A stretch of 64,000 nucleotides of DNA from Coprinellus micaceus (GCA_951394405.1 OX596336.1:1860001-1924000); one strand, 5' to 3'. Counted from the stretch's first letter, positions 11,288 through 24,340 are shown. Notes: generated by a model not told the origin, from the sequence alone. Made by a program: numbers and translations.

Positions 11288-14200
11288 TTAGGCAGGAGCA
11301 ATTGAAGCAGTTGCAGGAGAGATAAACCTCATGGCCAACCGCCATCCATTGAGAAGTGCCCAGATGGCTGAGAGGAGGAGGATGGGCACCCAGAACCACA
11401 TCAACATCCGATCGTCTGGTTCGCTGTGAGCACCATTCCAAATAACCGAGAGAATGGCAAGCGTACCTTTCTTCTGGCTCTTCGGCTTCTGCTTAGCAGC
11501 GGGCTGATACGCAAACGACTCGACGACTTGCACAGGGAGTGTCGCCTGATTATCATATCCCACTGGCCTGATCTCAGCAACTGCTGAAGCCCCTCTTGAC
11601 CTCACTGCCTGCTTCGACCCTTCGACGGCTGATGTGGAGGCAGCAGGGACCTGTTCACCCTCCGTTGGCTTGGCGCTATAGACCGGTGGTGGCAGCTCTT
11701 CCCTCTGCTGCTCCCCTTGCCGCGCTGTATTCGCAACGCCCATCGCCACCCACTTCTCCCAGGTAGCCCTCCATTCCTGTGCCGCGCGCAAGGCAGTTGT
11801 GCTTAACCCTTGCTGAGGCTCGTCCTGCTTATCACCAGTGGCGTTCTCGCCGCCAAGGAAAGAGGGCCAGTTCGGCATCATAGGAACGAAGACTGGGAAA
11901 ACCATAGGTATCTGAGGCAGGGCGTTCCACGGCACCATTCCGGGGAGGTCCGGGAGCTGCGGTGCGTGCAGTTGCGCCAGAGTCCGCTGGATCATCTTCT
12001 CCACGAAAGATGCAGTTTGCTTTGCGTCCAATGCCCTCTTTTCATCGTCCTCCTTCCCATCCCTCGCCTTTTCGGAGTCCTTCTTCGAGTCTAGAAGGTC
12101 CTCTACGGAAGGGAGCACCGGTGGAGGTGACGAAGCCCTAGATGGCTTCGGCGTCCCCTTCCTCGACGCAGTGAAACTCTTCCTGCGGAACGCCCTCTGC
12201 GATGCTCGCCTCTTCAACGCCTTCAACTGCCTCTCCTCCCCCGCATCCTCCTCTCCATCGCCCCATTCCGCCTCTTCATCTTCCGACGAGTCTGACCTGT
12301 CGCTCTCCTCCAGTATATGAATCGAAATGAATTCATCGAAGAACTCAGCAGGCGCAATCTCCTGCGCAATCTTCCCCAAAGAATTGACAATCTCACGGTC
12401 GGCACCGGCGTCCACCAGGAGCTTCGCACAATCAGTCGACTTGACCAATGCTGCGAAGTGCAGGGCAGTATACCCGTTTCTATCTCGAGCGTCAATATCA
12501 ATGTCGTGGTCGATCAAGAACTGCACGAGTGCCGGAAATCCCAGGAAGGCGGCTAAATGCAGCAGCGTCTGGCCCACAGGAGACGCGTAGGAGATGGCTT
12601 GAGAGGCAGCCAAAATCGATGATGTGCCATCTTCGTTAAGAGGGGTGTCGATAACCGAAAGCAGCTTGATGACTCGGGACTCTAAGGCTGAGGAAGATGA
12701 GAGTTGCATTTGCATCATCTCGTTTGAGTTGCTTCCTTGAGAGCCTGCGTTATCCGAACCGGCGGTGCCGACAATGCGCATCGCGACGTTCTTGGCATCC
12801 TCGATTTTCCCGGTCATCTTCAGCCCGACGACTTGCAGAGCCAACTCCATCCTGTAACGATTAACTGGTCAGCAAAACGCAAGTCGGCCAAATAATGTAC
12901 TCACAGAGCGCGGTCCGACTCGTCCAAGTAGGTGAAGAGTGAAGCAGGAGATGACATTGGGTCCTCCATCTTGGGGAATCCTTCAAACCACACAGAAACC
13001 ACACCAGGTGTAGCTCTCGGTGGTAGTACACACACAAGGGTATTTTCACTCCATCGCTGCGTTGAGCTCGCAGCGACGTCCCCGAAAATGCAGTTAAGTT
13101 GAATTGAAGGGTGGAAGTTGGCACCGAGAACCGTCACTTCAATTCCTCCGTGCATGGGGCCGTTGTTGGGTATCAACCTGTGAATTATGGGTAACTGCAA
13201 CTGAAGAGATTGAGAGCTTTGCGGGGCGGAATCGAATAGCATAAATGGCATCGAATGAGCTTGTGGAGGTATCGTCATGGAAGGTACGGGCATTGGTATC
13301 GGAGGTGGCAGCGAAGACTGCGCGAGCTGTTGGTTCATAGCAAGAAGGTCGGACTGCGGTATTGGATGGTGCAGCGACGGCTGGAGGTTGAGAAGGAAGG
13401 TGTCGGAATGCGGATCGAGAGGTGTAGCGACCGTGTCTGGGGAGCTCTCTGAGCTTTGCGTGCATGCTTGAAGGGGCGGGGGGTGGGAATACGATGTAAT
13501 TTCGTGAGAGGTATAAGGCTGCGTGCTTTGGATGACAGAGGGGGTTGGTGATCGGGTGGGTAGGGAGGAATGCGATGCTGACGGCGAAGGCGAAGGCAAG
13601 CTAGTGACGCTGCCTTCTCGGGAACCTTTCTTAGGCTTGCTGGCGCTGTCGTACGGCTTTGGCCGCTTCGCAGTCGTGATAGCTGAAAGCTCCTTCTTGC
13701 GGCGAGAGGGAGCACGAGAGTCGAGCGGTGCAATTGGCTGAGGGTGCGCCGCCCATTCTGCACCAGGTAAACCAGTGAAAGATGCTACTAGCTCCGCACT
13801 TCTGTTGGCGCCTGTCGTCTTGTGGTCGTCGGTGATCATTATGGGCTTGGTCATCCCCGAGCCAATGAGACGCCCGGTGCTATCCATCATGGTAAAGTGA
13901 ACATTGAACCCAACCTTTTCTCGATGGTGTCGGCAGTAGCAGGTGATACGGAGTGGAAGGACAACAGACCCAGTGGAAAAGTCGAGGATTTCTGCGCAAT
14001 TGAACTGGATAATGTTCGTCGTGTCTTCATGGTGTTTACGCGGCTTGGTTCCATCACCCTCGCCAGATTCGGAGTCCGAACGTGCAGGACGAACACGAGC
14101 GGCCAGTTTCTTGGCTACTCGTTTAGCCTGTCATAATTGTTATCAGTGAGAACCTAAGAATAGAAATGTGTATGGGCTCACTTCTCGAGCTTGGCAGCTC

Positions 14201-15151
14201 GTGCAGCTCAGTACGCGATTGTGAGGAGGGGACGCGCAAGTTACGCTGACGGCTAGCTGGAGAACATCTTCGACATCAGGGTCTTCGGGAGACGATAAGC
14301 GAAGGAACTCAGTATAGCAATTCGGCACGCACCGATCTTTCCTTGCTTGCGGGTCCGCTTCTTTGTGGCCGACCCGGACGGGAGTCTCAACCACTTCCAA
14401 GCGCCCACCCGGTCGTACTTGAAGGGATCCGTCGACGAGCTCGGGTCTGCAAGATCTACCGTTACCCTAATTTGTGTTTCTACGCGAGATTTCGTGCCGC
14501 CCTCAGGAATGCTTGGGAACATGATGGGGAGGCTATACGGGGATTCGTCAGTCAACAACTGGTGAGGTTTGGGGGCTCAGGTCACGAACTTGTAGCATGA
14601 CTCTTTAGCCGGATATACTACTCGTTGGTTTGCTGTCGAGGGATCGTGTTTACGTGGGAGAGATGCAGGCGGCGGGATTGGTTTAGTGAGAGCCATGGGC
14701 CCGTTGTGCGATGTGTTGACCGTGTTCCCTCGGAAATTCTGAAGCAACGGCGATGAGTTGGAGATCGTCAACGGCGCCTCTCTGCTTTGCGTCGGTGGAG
14801 ACGGAATGCCGCTCGATGAAGCGAACCCAGGTGAGGGGGAACTTCAGGAGAGGAAACTGTGAGAGGGTTGGACTGCAACGAGGCATGAGTGACATACTCG
14901 TCGTACGCATCCTGCTCTATCAACTCATCCAACCGGAGCATCATATTATCGTCTGTCTTGAGGGGTGCATGATATGACGACGTCGGTGGGGCCCATTGCA
15001 TGTGTCCCGACTTTGAGTACATTGAATGGTACCACGAGGAGGCTGGGTCGAAGTCGCTAAGAATCGCAACTGGGTCTTGAGAGTCGGAGGTCTCTGGGGT
15101 TAGTGGCGACGGTGAACGTGAGTCTGAGATGGCAGTGGACGACGAGGACAT
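11288..15151 (-). CDS. SPT23: Spt23/Mga2-type membrane-anchored transcription factor (IPT/TIG, ankyrin, TM)
   Basis: Six exons in consistent phase (15151-14898, 14841-14622, 14558-14333, 14282-14182, 14127-12905, 12851-11288) give about 1195 residues. The core shows the Spt23 signature IIQFNCAEILDFSTGSVVLP, then CYCRHHREKVGFNVHF. A TIG/IPT domain follows (IIHRLIPNNGPMHGGIEVTV, about 12930-13190). Two ankyrin repeats lie near 12370-12580 (TLLHLAAFLGFPALVQFLID, TALHFAALV). One C-terminal membrane helix (MWFWVPILLLSAIWALL) ends the protein. In yeast, Spt23 and Mga2 are ER-held precursors released by Rsp5-proteasome processing to induce OLE1 and tune lipid saturation; the same order of domains suggests the same job. 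A 51-nt optional intron at 11416-11466 lies just before the helix. Confidence 0.93.
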
Positions 15152-17268
15152 TGAGGAGGAGGGGCGCCGACGTCAACACCGACGATATAGACCGCAATCG
15201 AGAAGCAGGAGCAAATTCCATGCGCGGTCTGACGAGGACCCCGGTTCACAACAGTGGGAACTCGGACCCCCGCCACCGCTCGCCCTGACGCTCGGCATTT
15301 CGGCTGCAGTAACCGAACTACTCCGGTCCTCCAGTTGGACCCTTCCTCGGTGACCAACCTTGTTGACCGAACCCATCCACAACTGTTATCGAGGGCATCG
15401 AGAAACCCATCGAGCAACGAAGATTCATCACCGCCTATACCTTCCTCATCTCATCGGGTACTGAACAACAGTGACCCTTGAATTTACATCGCTTGAAGTC
15501 CGGCTGCGACGGCTGCAATCCCGCACACCATGCGTCCCTGGATTAATTCGCCCCTTCATGGGCCGGAAAAGTATGGAGACTCCTGTCCATATGTGCCACC
15601 CGCATCCTACTAGCTCAAGAGTACACCTCAGAGGTGCACAGTTCTACCCCGCAGCCCAGGGCCTACCTGCACCTAGGAACCCCCACCACAATACTCCTTC
15701 AAGTCGCCTCCCCTGCCAGGGTCCCCTAAGCCGCTGGTGCTCTGCACCATCTTTCGCCTGCCCCACCCACAGCTGACGGTTTACCGTATTGGAGGGATCG
15801 TGCGTTGGGCTCAGTCAGAGCTCGACGGTAGATCTTTCGACCCACGCTGTCCTTCGAACCCTTCGGTAACTCAATCGTTCAAAAGAGGGGCTATCCACCT
15901 TTATACACGTATCCGACTCGTAGACCGATAAGCCAGCACCCGAGAAGTAGCCTCGACAGCCCGTTCGTAGACGATGCATCGCATTCGGCGCCTCCATTCT
16001 GGCGAATCCACACCTCCACGAGGTTTCCGTCTGGCTACCCTGAATGGCACGCCCTAGAGTCTTCTCTTGCATTGGCAGACCTTTGTGAAAGATGGCAGCT
16101 GAGCGGAGTCGATGCTTGGGTCCTCTAATTCTTCTCACAAGTGACATTAAGTAGGTTCTCAGTATGGTACAGCTCGATTCAACCTTCTACCCACCGCCCT
16201 GTTAACTTTCTGCACCGCATACCCACCGCCCCAAGAGTCGAGAGGAAGAAATTCTGGATCCCCTACGCACAATTCGTGTCCAGAGCTGTCGGGGCGGACC
16301 CCAAAGTACGATTCCTATGAATGCGCTGTTGGGATGAAAGGACATCTGAAGGCTCGACTTGTCCAATGTGATAGCGACCACCCCTGTCCTCCGAGGAACG
16401 TCTCACCACCGGGACTAAAGACCTCCCCGGGCTCTTCTCAGGGTCGAACTCGATGTCGCTGGCGACTTGGCTACCTTCTGGATTATGGGCTCGACATGTC
16501 GATACACAAATGAGAAAGCCTGGCTATCTGAACGCACCTGGCGTCGCTCGCGTACGGCAGTGTGGCCACCCCTGACGACCGAGTGGGGGAGGTGCGGGAC
16601 TGGTGCCACCGAGTCAGGAGGAGGGGGATAAGGGAAATATGAACAATGACAAGGAAGGTGCAAGTGCGATTGAACCTAGTAGTGTGCGCTATCGGACAAG
16701 AGTCTGGCTTGCGCTTTTCGTATGCTGGATGACTGCATTGGCCCTCCGTTTTTACCGGAGTTGTCCTTCGCGACTCCTTCCGTATGTCCTAGCTATAATC
16801 AGTACGTTTATACAATTTCAATAGTCCTAACGATGGTAGCGTAGAGACTACCATACCGTAAGTTGTGGCTGCTTGACTTGTTGATGAGGACGGCCCGCTG
16901 TTTTAATGCCCAAGACAACCACTAGACCTTCCAACTACTGTCGACTCCTCTCTCCCTGCATTCAAGTACACACACACGCACATTCAAACAACCTTACTAT
17001 CTCCCCACCGCCCCTTAGGGAGCCTAGAAACACTGCCTGCTCAGGCTGGCCAAACCCTCCAAACAAAAGAAGTTCTTCCAAAAGGAGCCATCACGGCGCG
17101 CCTACAAGGTCACACAACCGCACACAGTCCGGTATAAAACAGGCAGAGTGATTCTTCTGACGGATTGAATGACCCCAGACCGCGCGCTTCCCTGCTGTTG
17201 TCCTCGCGACGACCAAGGAAACGACCTCTCCGAGCCCTGAATCCCCTTCCGTAACGGAAATCCTAGAA
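15152..17268. other. 2.1 kb divergent intergenic region
   Basis: Separates the SPT23-like start (-) from the zinc-finger start (+), so it should hold two promoters. The part next to the zinc-finger gene (about 16910-17030) is C/T-rich with a short CA run (acacacacacgcac), typical of fungal promoter-proximal DNA. Between about 15480 and 16850 I see only short open frames with no conserved motif, and no repeat or RNA gene. Confidence 0.4.
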
Positions 17269-19387
17269 ATGGGAAGCCTTTTGGAGGAAGTAACCGCGGA
17301 CGACGCGCTGCCATGGCCTCACTCGGAGGATCGGAAACCGGTTGGGATATACGTGCCCCCATCTCCACTCATCTCATTCTCTCCGGAGCCCCCTAGCCCT
17401 CCAACTGACCTCAAAGAGCTGTGGAATGATGTGAATAGTGGAGAGGGGCCACTATCCCAGAAGTATAGGCCAAGGCGACAGATAGAGCCTAAGCTGTAAG
17501 TGAAGGACGTTGCCTTGCGCCGGTTGAACAGCATTAAGTAACATTTGAATTATCTAGATATACGATGTTCGCAGAGAACTGCCCTGTAACATGCATATGC
17601 AGGGGAAACCTCATGCCAGGACACAGTTTAACAAACATGATTGAAGGAGACACCCTCGTGAACAAGTTGCCGCTCGCATCCCCCCCTGTCCAGACAATTC
17701 TCTACTACGACGTGCCGGATACCAAGAAATACCACGACGACGCCACAGCAGCAAACGATTCCAAACGAGAGCGGAGGAAGAGCAAGTCCAAATCGAAGAG
17801 GAACCGGGGCTCGACGTGGGTGAAGGAGGAGCCGATCGAGCCGGACATTCACTACATCCAGCTTCAGCGCCCAGCTCGAGGACATATTCCAGTAGAAAGT
17901 CTTTTAGGCCCATTCGTACGTTCCTTCCAAGTATTAGATTGAGTTAAACCTGACCATTGAACTGGCAGGACATCGAAGCGATGGGACCAGCACCGGCCAA
18001 GGCTCGGATACTCATCGCCAGCACCTTGTCCCCATCCGCGGCAGCCGCCACCCTCCCCACACCACCGCTGACCGCCGACGGCACGTTCTCAGAGTCCCAG
18101 GCGGGATCCACCAGTGGCTCAACGGCGTCGCCCCAGAGCGGCGAAAGCTTCGAGCAACAACTGACTTCCCCGGAATCCGAGCCCATGTCGATTGACAACG
18201 CACCCAACTCACATGAAGAGGAACCGCCCTCTTCAACTATAGACGTCGAGGACCCACCTCAGATTACCATTGAACCGCCGGATCCAGAGCAGGACTTACT
18301 GCCCCCCATCGATGTGGCTGACCTCCCAGCCTTGCCGACCCCCACAATAAGCGCCCAAGATCCACTCCCATTTGGATTCCAACCAGCACAGCACTGGGAC
18401 CTGCCTCCTGAAAGGCAGGGTCCGGTGTATGTAGAGACACCTGCGGCAGTAGTTCCAGACGGCCACTTCTGGCAGTCCGCCCACCCGGGCGCTGGTCATG
18501 GCCCAATGCACCCTTTCGCAGTCGGTGCGTTGCAAAGTGTTGGAGCTCAACGCCAAGCCATGGGGTCCACATTCCCAATTTACCCACCCGGATCGATGCA
18601 TCCAATCACAGAGTATGGAGCGTTCCAACCACCGACCCAGCCGTTCCACCAGTTTAGCTTCCCCCCGTCCGAAGTGTCGAACTTCCCTGCCCCATCATCT
18701 CATTCGAACGATGACCACATATTACCTCAGTTCGACACGCCATTTTCCTTGTTGCACTCCCGGGCCCTTCACTCTTCGTCATCTTTGTCTTCTGCTATGA
18801 CGAGTCTTCCGGAGCGGGAAAACGCCGCATTAAAGCCATCGCGACCCCGACCGCTCCTGAACCCCCCTGGTCTGAACGCGGGCAGTGGACGAGGTGGCCC
18901 TCAACGGGCGAAGCCGTCGGACAACTCCCCACGTTCAACTATCACTCCGTCGAACTTGTCCAGTAACGACGAGCTGGACTTAGGCTACCAAAGCAAGGAA
19001 GCATCCTCGAGTAAATCGAAAGCCTCTTCCCCAGCGAAGCCCAAGATCAAGGGGGTCTCTACCTCTGCCGAAGCTGACACCACCGACAAGAAAGGCAAGA
19101 AACGGTTCGTATGTGAAGTCAAAGGTTGCCCAGCGACTTTCACACGGAGAAACGACGTCGAGAGGCACATGAAGTCCGCGGCAGCCCATCGCAACTACAC
19201 GCAAGAGTGGGCCGATATGCAGAAGAACCAGGCTCCAGCTCTAAATCCATTCCGCTGCGAGAGGTGCAATCGTATCCTTTCACGAGCGGATTCGGCGAAA
19301 CGGCACATGGAGTCGGGGGCGTGTGGCAAACGGGAGTTACCGTCAGAGCAGGTTATCGCTGGAAAGCGCGATACTGCAAGGCGGTAA
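17269..19387 (+). CDS. C2H2-type zinc-finger protein, probable transcription factor
   Basis: Three exons in phase (17269-17495, 17558-17915, 17969-19387) encode 667 residues. Most of the protein is disordered and rich in Pro, Ser and Gln. A basic Lys/Arg/Ser cluster lies near the end of exon 2 (KRERRKSKSKSKR). Two zinc fingers close the protein: FVCEVKGCPATFTRR with downstream ERHMKSAAAH, then FRCERCNRILSRADSAKRH ending in C, a C2HC-like variant. The arrangement (long disordered activator-like region, paired C-terminal fingers) fits a DNA-binding regulator. I do not recognise a named orthologue. Its stop faces the SWIB gene stop about 356 bp away. Confidence 0.9.
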
Positions 19388-19743
19388 CCAGCATGGTGTT
19401 GTGTGAAGGGTGACTGGTGACATGGGAATAGAGAGCACCTTTTCATGAAATCTTTGCATTGTAATTGTATCCCTATGCGACTTGAGTTAATGTTATCTTT
19501 TAGTCAATGAAGAGTCTGTGGGAGTCATGGATGATCAGGAAGGTGGTAATGAGTCAGGAGTCAGGACAACTGAAAGCGAGACGAGAAGCGAGTGGCGGCT
19601 GTACGACGGTGAAAGCAGGGCATTTCCTAGGAATGAGAGGGGGAGGGCGGTGGCGACCGCACCCTAACTTGCTTCTTCAGGTTCGTGGAGGTGCCTGCGT
19701 CGAGAATTAAGATTACATGCATGTAGGTGACCCAGGCGGTGAC
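19388..19743. other. Convergent intergenic gap
   Basis: 3' flanks of the zinc-finger gene (+) and the SWIB gene (-). Nothing else is evident. Confidence 0.5.
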
Positions 19744-20573
19744 CTACTTTCCAAGGACCTTGTTCATCTGGAACATATCGATTTTATCAACACCAAAAAC
19801 TGCCTTCATCTTCGAGTCACACATAATTTCACGCTTGTTGTCTGGGTTTTGAAGTTCGTTGCCCTTGATATACACCCATAGTTGCTTGACTACCTGGGGT
19901 CTTGAAAGTTTGTCGACTTCAATAATCGCTGCGAGAGGCTCGCTGTAACGAACCCGTCAGTTAAACTGTAAATTACGATTGGAGCGCAGGAAGTGTACCT
20001 CAAGACGAATTCTTTCTTGAATCCACCACCCCCGCCTCCCGACCTCTTGGGCTTCTTCTCATACCCGCTCTCACTTCCTCTTTCACCGTCTGAATTAACA
20101 GTCGCAGCGCTCTTCTTCGTGGACTTCTTCGTTGAGCGAACCTTCGTACTCGACTTCGCCCCTGCCCTGCTAGGTCGGCCGTTGAGTTCACTGGACAACT
20201 TTCTGGCGAGCACCTCGTCAGAACTGGGTTTTCCACCCTTCACGGCCTTGGCTTTCTTCGTAGGGCGCTTCCTGTCTTCCTCCTCCTCTCCGTCGTCATC
20301 GTCATCGCCGCCTTTCCGCTTCTTGCGCGACCCACTGTCCGACGACTCAGCCTCGTCGGCATCGTTGTCCCCCGAGTTGACTTGTTCAAATACGCGGGAG
20401 ATGATGGCGTCAACCTCCTCCTTGTTCTCTTTCAGAAACTCAGGCGTCAAAGTTGAGTCGAGTTCAAGCAACTGCCGGCGGACGCGCTTGGCGCTAATAG
20501 TCGACAGGTCAGTCCCAGGCGCCTTAAGAATTTGCACCACTTTGGGCTCCAGAGAATCGAGGTTGGGGGCCAT
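19744..20573 (-). CDS. DEK-C and SWIB domain chromatin protein
   Basis: Two exons (20573-19999 and 19942-19744, 56-nt intron) give 257 residues. Residues about 8-65 form a DEK-C domain (VQILKAPGTDLSTISAKRVR, then FLKENKEEVDAIISRVFEQV). A long Lys/Asp/Glu/Ser linker with a poly-Asp and KKRK-type nuclear signal follows. The C-terminus is a SWIB/MDM2 fold: FVLSEPLAAII, LSRPQVVKQLWVYIKGNELQ, NKREIMCDSKM, IDMFQMNKVLGK. Yeast relatives are Uaf30 and Tri1, linked to the rDNA upstream activating factor and chromatin; which of the two this matches cannot be told here. The start is the ATG at MAPNLDS, since the upstream in-frame codon is GTG. Confidence 0.93.
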
Positions 20574-20827
20574 TGGAGTCACAGGGACAGGATTATGGTG
20601 ATGTTACAGACAAGAAGCAAAGAGAGAGGAGGAAAAGCAGACGGAAATGGAGGTACTTGAAGCAAGGATTCTGTCGGAATCAGGTCCGTCACCGCAATCC
20701 ACAAGTTCCACGTGATCATCTATGATGTGCAGGTGGGCGCCAATTTGAGGCTCCTCAGTGCGAAAGGGATGTTCTAGGTAGAAGCCATGTAATATAAGGT
20801 GTGGGACAGCGATACATATTTTATACA

Positions 20828-23800
20828 TCATCGAAGAATAGCCCAATCAGCCCGCGCTGGGTCCCCTGGTGGAGGGAACAGTCCGTTGGGATTACCCTGA
20901 TTCTGATTCTGATTCTGGTTCGGCTGGCCCTCCCCTCGTTGTTCTCTCCGCATTCTTTCGACGATTCGAGTCCGAATATAGAGAAGGACGGATATCACCA
21001 AGCAGAGAAGCACCAACACCATAGTCTCAGTAAACTCATCAACATCATCCTCTCGGCCTCCTCGTAAAGCCGCATCGAAGTAGTCCTCGGGCCCGAAGTC
21101 ATTATCGCGTTCGCGTTCTTGCTCCCTTCTATCACGCGCCCACTAAATATCCTGAGGTCAGAATCATTCTGCAAAAATAAAGATGGCCCGCTTGCCTGAA
21201 TTGGGTCTTCCTCCTGATGAACGGGAGGTGCTTGACCCTGGGCTTGGGCTTGACGTGACCTTCGGCGAAGAAAGTCCTCCCTGGCACGACCGAAATACCA
21301 AGGACCATCGTCGTCCTCCCCATTCTCCCCCTGCTCTGGCTTGGTATCCATAGCATTCTCCTCGCCTTTCTTCCCATCAATTTCCTTTGTATCCCCAGGG
21401 CGACCTACTCGAGTAAGGTGTGAACAAACAGAAGCGCGCAGTCAAACCCTGGAGTTCTAGACTCACTCGTATCCGCTTCGTCCGGAGTCCAAATATTCAG
21501 CCCGTTCTGACCTCCTGTCACAGTGTGCCAGATGCTTCTGATGTATAGTTTCCCAAGAGACAGGATAACTGGAAGGTACGCCTCAGCATTTGTCTCGAGT
21601 GCAAGGTCGTAGTGCCGTTTGGCGAGATGGAAGTCCTATTCCATGTTGTGAGCCACTGCAGTGAGTTGAGAAGAATTTTGACGCACTTGCGGAACGCCAA
21701 TACCGTTTTCATACATCCAGCCGAGGTTCCACATCGCAAGCGCGCTCGTTTGAGTATCAGCTGCTGACTGGTAGTATCGAGCCGCCTTTTCCAGACGTTG
21801 AGTCTCGTTCTCCTCGGCCGATACGCCAAGGCCGTGGTAGTAGTAATCTCCAACCTTGACGAGGGCATCAACATCTCTTTGACCTGCCGCTCGAATCCAC
21901 TGCGTTAAGGCTAGACGGGCAGAATCATTGGATGGTGTCATGGGCGAGAATCGAGTCAAGCGAAGAATGCTCTTGTCTGTGAGAGGTATCACTCTGTGAT
22001 TCGCGGAGTGAACAAAACGAGACAACGTACCCTGGTCAAGAACGTATCCAAGGTTGTTTTGAGCAATCTCGTACCCCCGCTCAGCTCCAAGCCACCACTT
22101 CAGCATAGCAACTTCCTTGTCCTGGTTCTCCTGCGACATCCAAGCGACCTCAGCATCTCGAAGAAGATCGTCCTCCCAAACACCCCGCTCCGCCACCCGC
22201 TTGTAGAACGAAACCGCCATGGAGCACGAGCTAGAAGCTACATGCGCAGGCAGCGCAGTGTTTGTCGCTTGGGATGAATAATACTCCGCAAGGTAGTAGT
22301 AAGGCTCGAATGGTGCGCCATTACGCATTGCGGCGTCGAAGTACACGATGGCTAGTGGTGTTTCTCCGCGATCTGTGCCACCAGGTTTAACGAAAAACTA
22401 GCAAACGGAAAATGAGGAGGCTCACAGTAGTAGTATTTCCCCAGATTTACCTGGGCCTCGGCCAAGTCTTGGTTGGCCGCAGCATCAAAATATTTGACGG
22501 CCTGCTTCATGTCCTGCCTCGTCCCAGGTACGAGGGCATCGCGGTAGATGATCCCAAGCCCATTCTGGCATTCACGATCCCCAAGCTCTGCCCCACGTTC
22601 AAACCACATCTTCGCGATAGCGGGATCGGCCTTCACGCTTTCACCACGGAGGTACATACGCCCAAGATATCCCGCACTCGCTGCGGCATACCCTGTCGGC
22701 TTGTTGGTGTCGTCCTTCGCCTGGACAGTCGACGGTGGGTCGTAAGGCCAGACCTCCTTTGCGATTGCCATAAAATACCGGCGGGCGAGATTATACTTGC
22801 GCGGTATAGCGCCCACTCCCTCGGCCCCAGAGGAAATTCCACCAGCGGAAGCGTATAGACTTCCCTGATAGAAGATCTTGCCAAGACGGTATGCAAAGTC
22901 GATCTCGCCACGGTCCGCGTTGAACTAAAAGCGTTTGCAATTAACTCTGGATATGGAGGATAAAGAGTGAACTGGGCGAACCAAGTAATATTCCAGGATA
23001 TCTTGCCATGTTTCCCCAGCCGCTCGCGAGACACCTGCTTTGATGGCGGGGCGGTACGCGTTAGTTCCTGTCGACGCTACACTTGCACCAGGACCGTAGA
23101 GACCGCCAACCAGATCTGAGAGCTTGGTTGCAGTCTGGGGAAGTGTTCGTCCACCGGGGGGCCCGGTCATGAACTTGGCCATGGCTAAGGGAGTTTCAAT
23201 AGAGGCTCTCAGGCGAGTACTTACCGACGTACCTTGTTCTGCTGCACCTCCGTACCATGTCAACGCCCGCTTACAGGTTTCCTGCGTACCAATCCCACTC
23301 CAATAGCGATACCCGAGTGACATTTGAGCTCCCTTGTCGCCTCCATTTGCAGCGAAGGTGTAGTAAAGCTGCGCCTTCCCCTGGTCGACCGGCACTACGT
23401 TGCGATATCCGGATGCATGGAAGAAGGCAAGGAATGACTGTGACGTCGCGTTTCCGGTCTGGAATGCGTGTTGGGCGAAAGAGTTGTACGCTTTCTTGGG
23501 GTCGAGGGTGAAGTGGTGGTTTGGCGGGAACTGGGGGCGCGGTCAGGGACTTGGTAAACATGGGAGGAGGTTTGGAACGTACTAATGACACTAGCCCGAT
23601 GGTGTACAACGCATCCGCGTTTCCCAGCTCCGCCGAATGCTCCAATAGGTCCAAAGCCTTGATAGCTTTAGCTCGAAGGTCCTCTCCCCGTTTCTTGGAG
23701 CCCAGGCCAAGCCCCTCCTTAGTGAAACTCGAGGACACGCGATTCGTGATGAGATGGTGCAGCTTGAGGATAATCCGTACCGCACTCCCCACGGGCCCTT

Positions 23801-24340
23801 GACCTTGGAAGTTGGGTAGGAACGAATTGAATATCGACCTGGAGTTGTCGTTATTGGGCGTTGCGAGTCCCGCATCGAATACATGTTGTGAATGCGGCTT
23901 CAAGTTAAGGGCGTGGAGGACGGCAGTTGCTTGCTTGTAAGCGCGGGCAGCTGAAAGCCCCCCTCGTCAGCTACATCATGGGTCCTAGTAGCAGCACACT
24001 GTCTTCACCTTCAGCTTCCTGGTCAATTTCATGTTGGGGCCGCTGCTGCGTTCTGTCAACTACTGCAATCCCCAATATAGGCGCTACTCACTGCAGAGGG
24101 AGTCTCAACTCCCGAATGGACTGGCGGTGCGGATGCTGCAGTCGTCTGAGCAAAGATTGAGCAACGTCACGGATTCGCAAGCACGTTTATACGTACTGTT
24201 GGCACAACTTGAGGCTGCCCGCCGGTACCGCTGGGGATCGTCGGGTCCTTCGCTGCCCCGGACACTGCAGCCAGGGCCACGACAGCGAAAGAGAGCCACA
24301 CAGCCTTGCGCTGGCACAGGCCTTTCCTGCCCTTCGCCAT
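20828..24340 (-). CDS. HRD3: Hrd3/SEL1L-like ERAD ligase subunit (Sel1 repeats)
   Basis: Begins with a signal peptide (KAVWLSFAVVALAAVSGAA). It then shows many Sel1-like repeats such as ALYTIGLVS, GAQMSLGYRYWSGIG, YLGRMYLRGES, CQNGLGIIYRD, AQVNLGKYYY, AQNNLGYVLDQG and MWNLGWMYENGIG. A single membrane helix near the end (MVLVLLCLVISVLLYI) precedes a short Gln/Asn-rich cytosolic tail. In yeast Hrd3 is the lumenal partner that recruits misfolded glycoproteins to the Hrd1 ubiquitin ligase. First exons are 24340-24197, 24145-24092, a 10-nt microexon 24018-24009, then from 23948; at least six further introns follow. The acceptor after the AAEQ repeat near 23160-23230 is ambiguous. Confidence 0.93.

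Noticed and set aside
11424..11466. 43-nt intron in the SPT23-like gene using the nearer CAG acceptor
   Set aside because: It shifts the frame and stops before the membrane helix; only the 51-nt form or retention is compatible.
14842..14897. Apparent +1 frameshift in the SPT23-like gene at a run of five C
   Set aside because: A 56-nt intron (GTATGT donor, CTGAAG acceptor) restores the frame exactly and gives consistent phases through all six exons.
19993..20601. 202-codon plus-strand ORF with Phe/Ser/Leu runs
   Set aside because: Antisense of the Lys/Glu/Asp-rich linker of the SWIB gene, which has domains at both ends and good splicing.
23150..23230. A second microexon in HRD3 (PLAMAK block)
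   Set aside because: Donor and acceptor choices there are ambiguous; a plain intron ending at GCCAAG before FMTGPPGG keeps phase, so no extra exon is needed.
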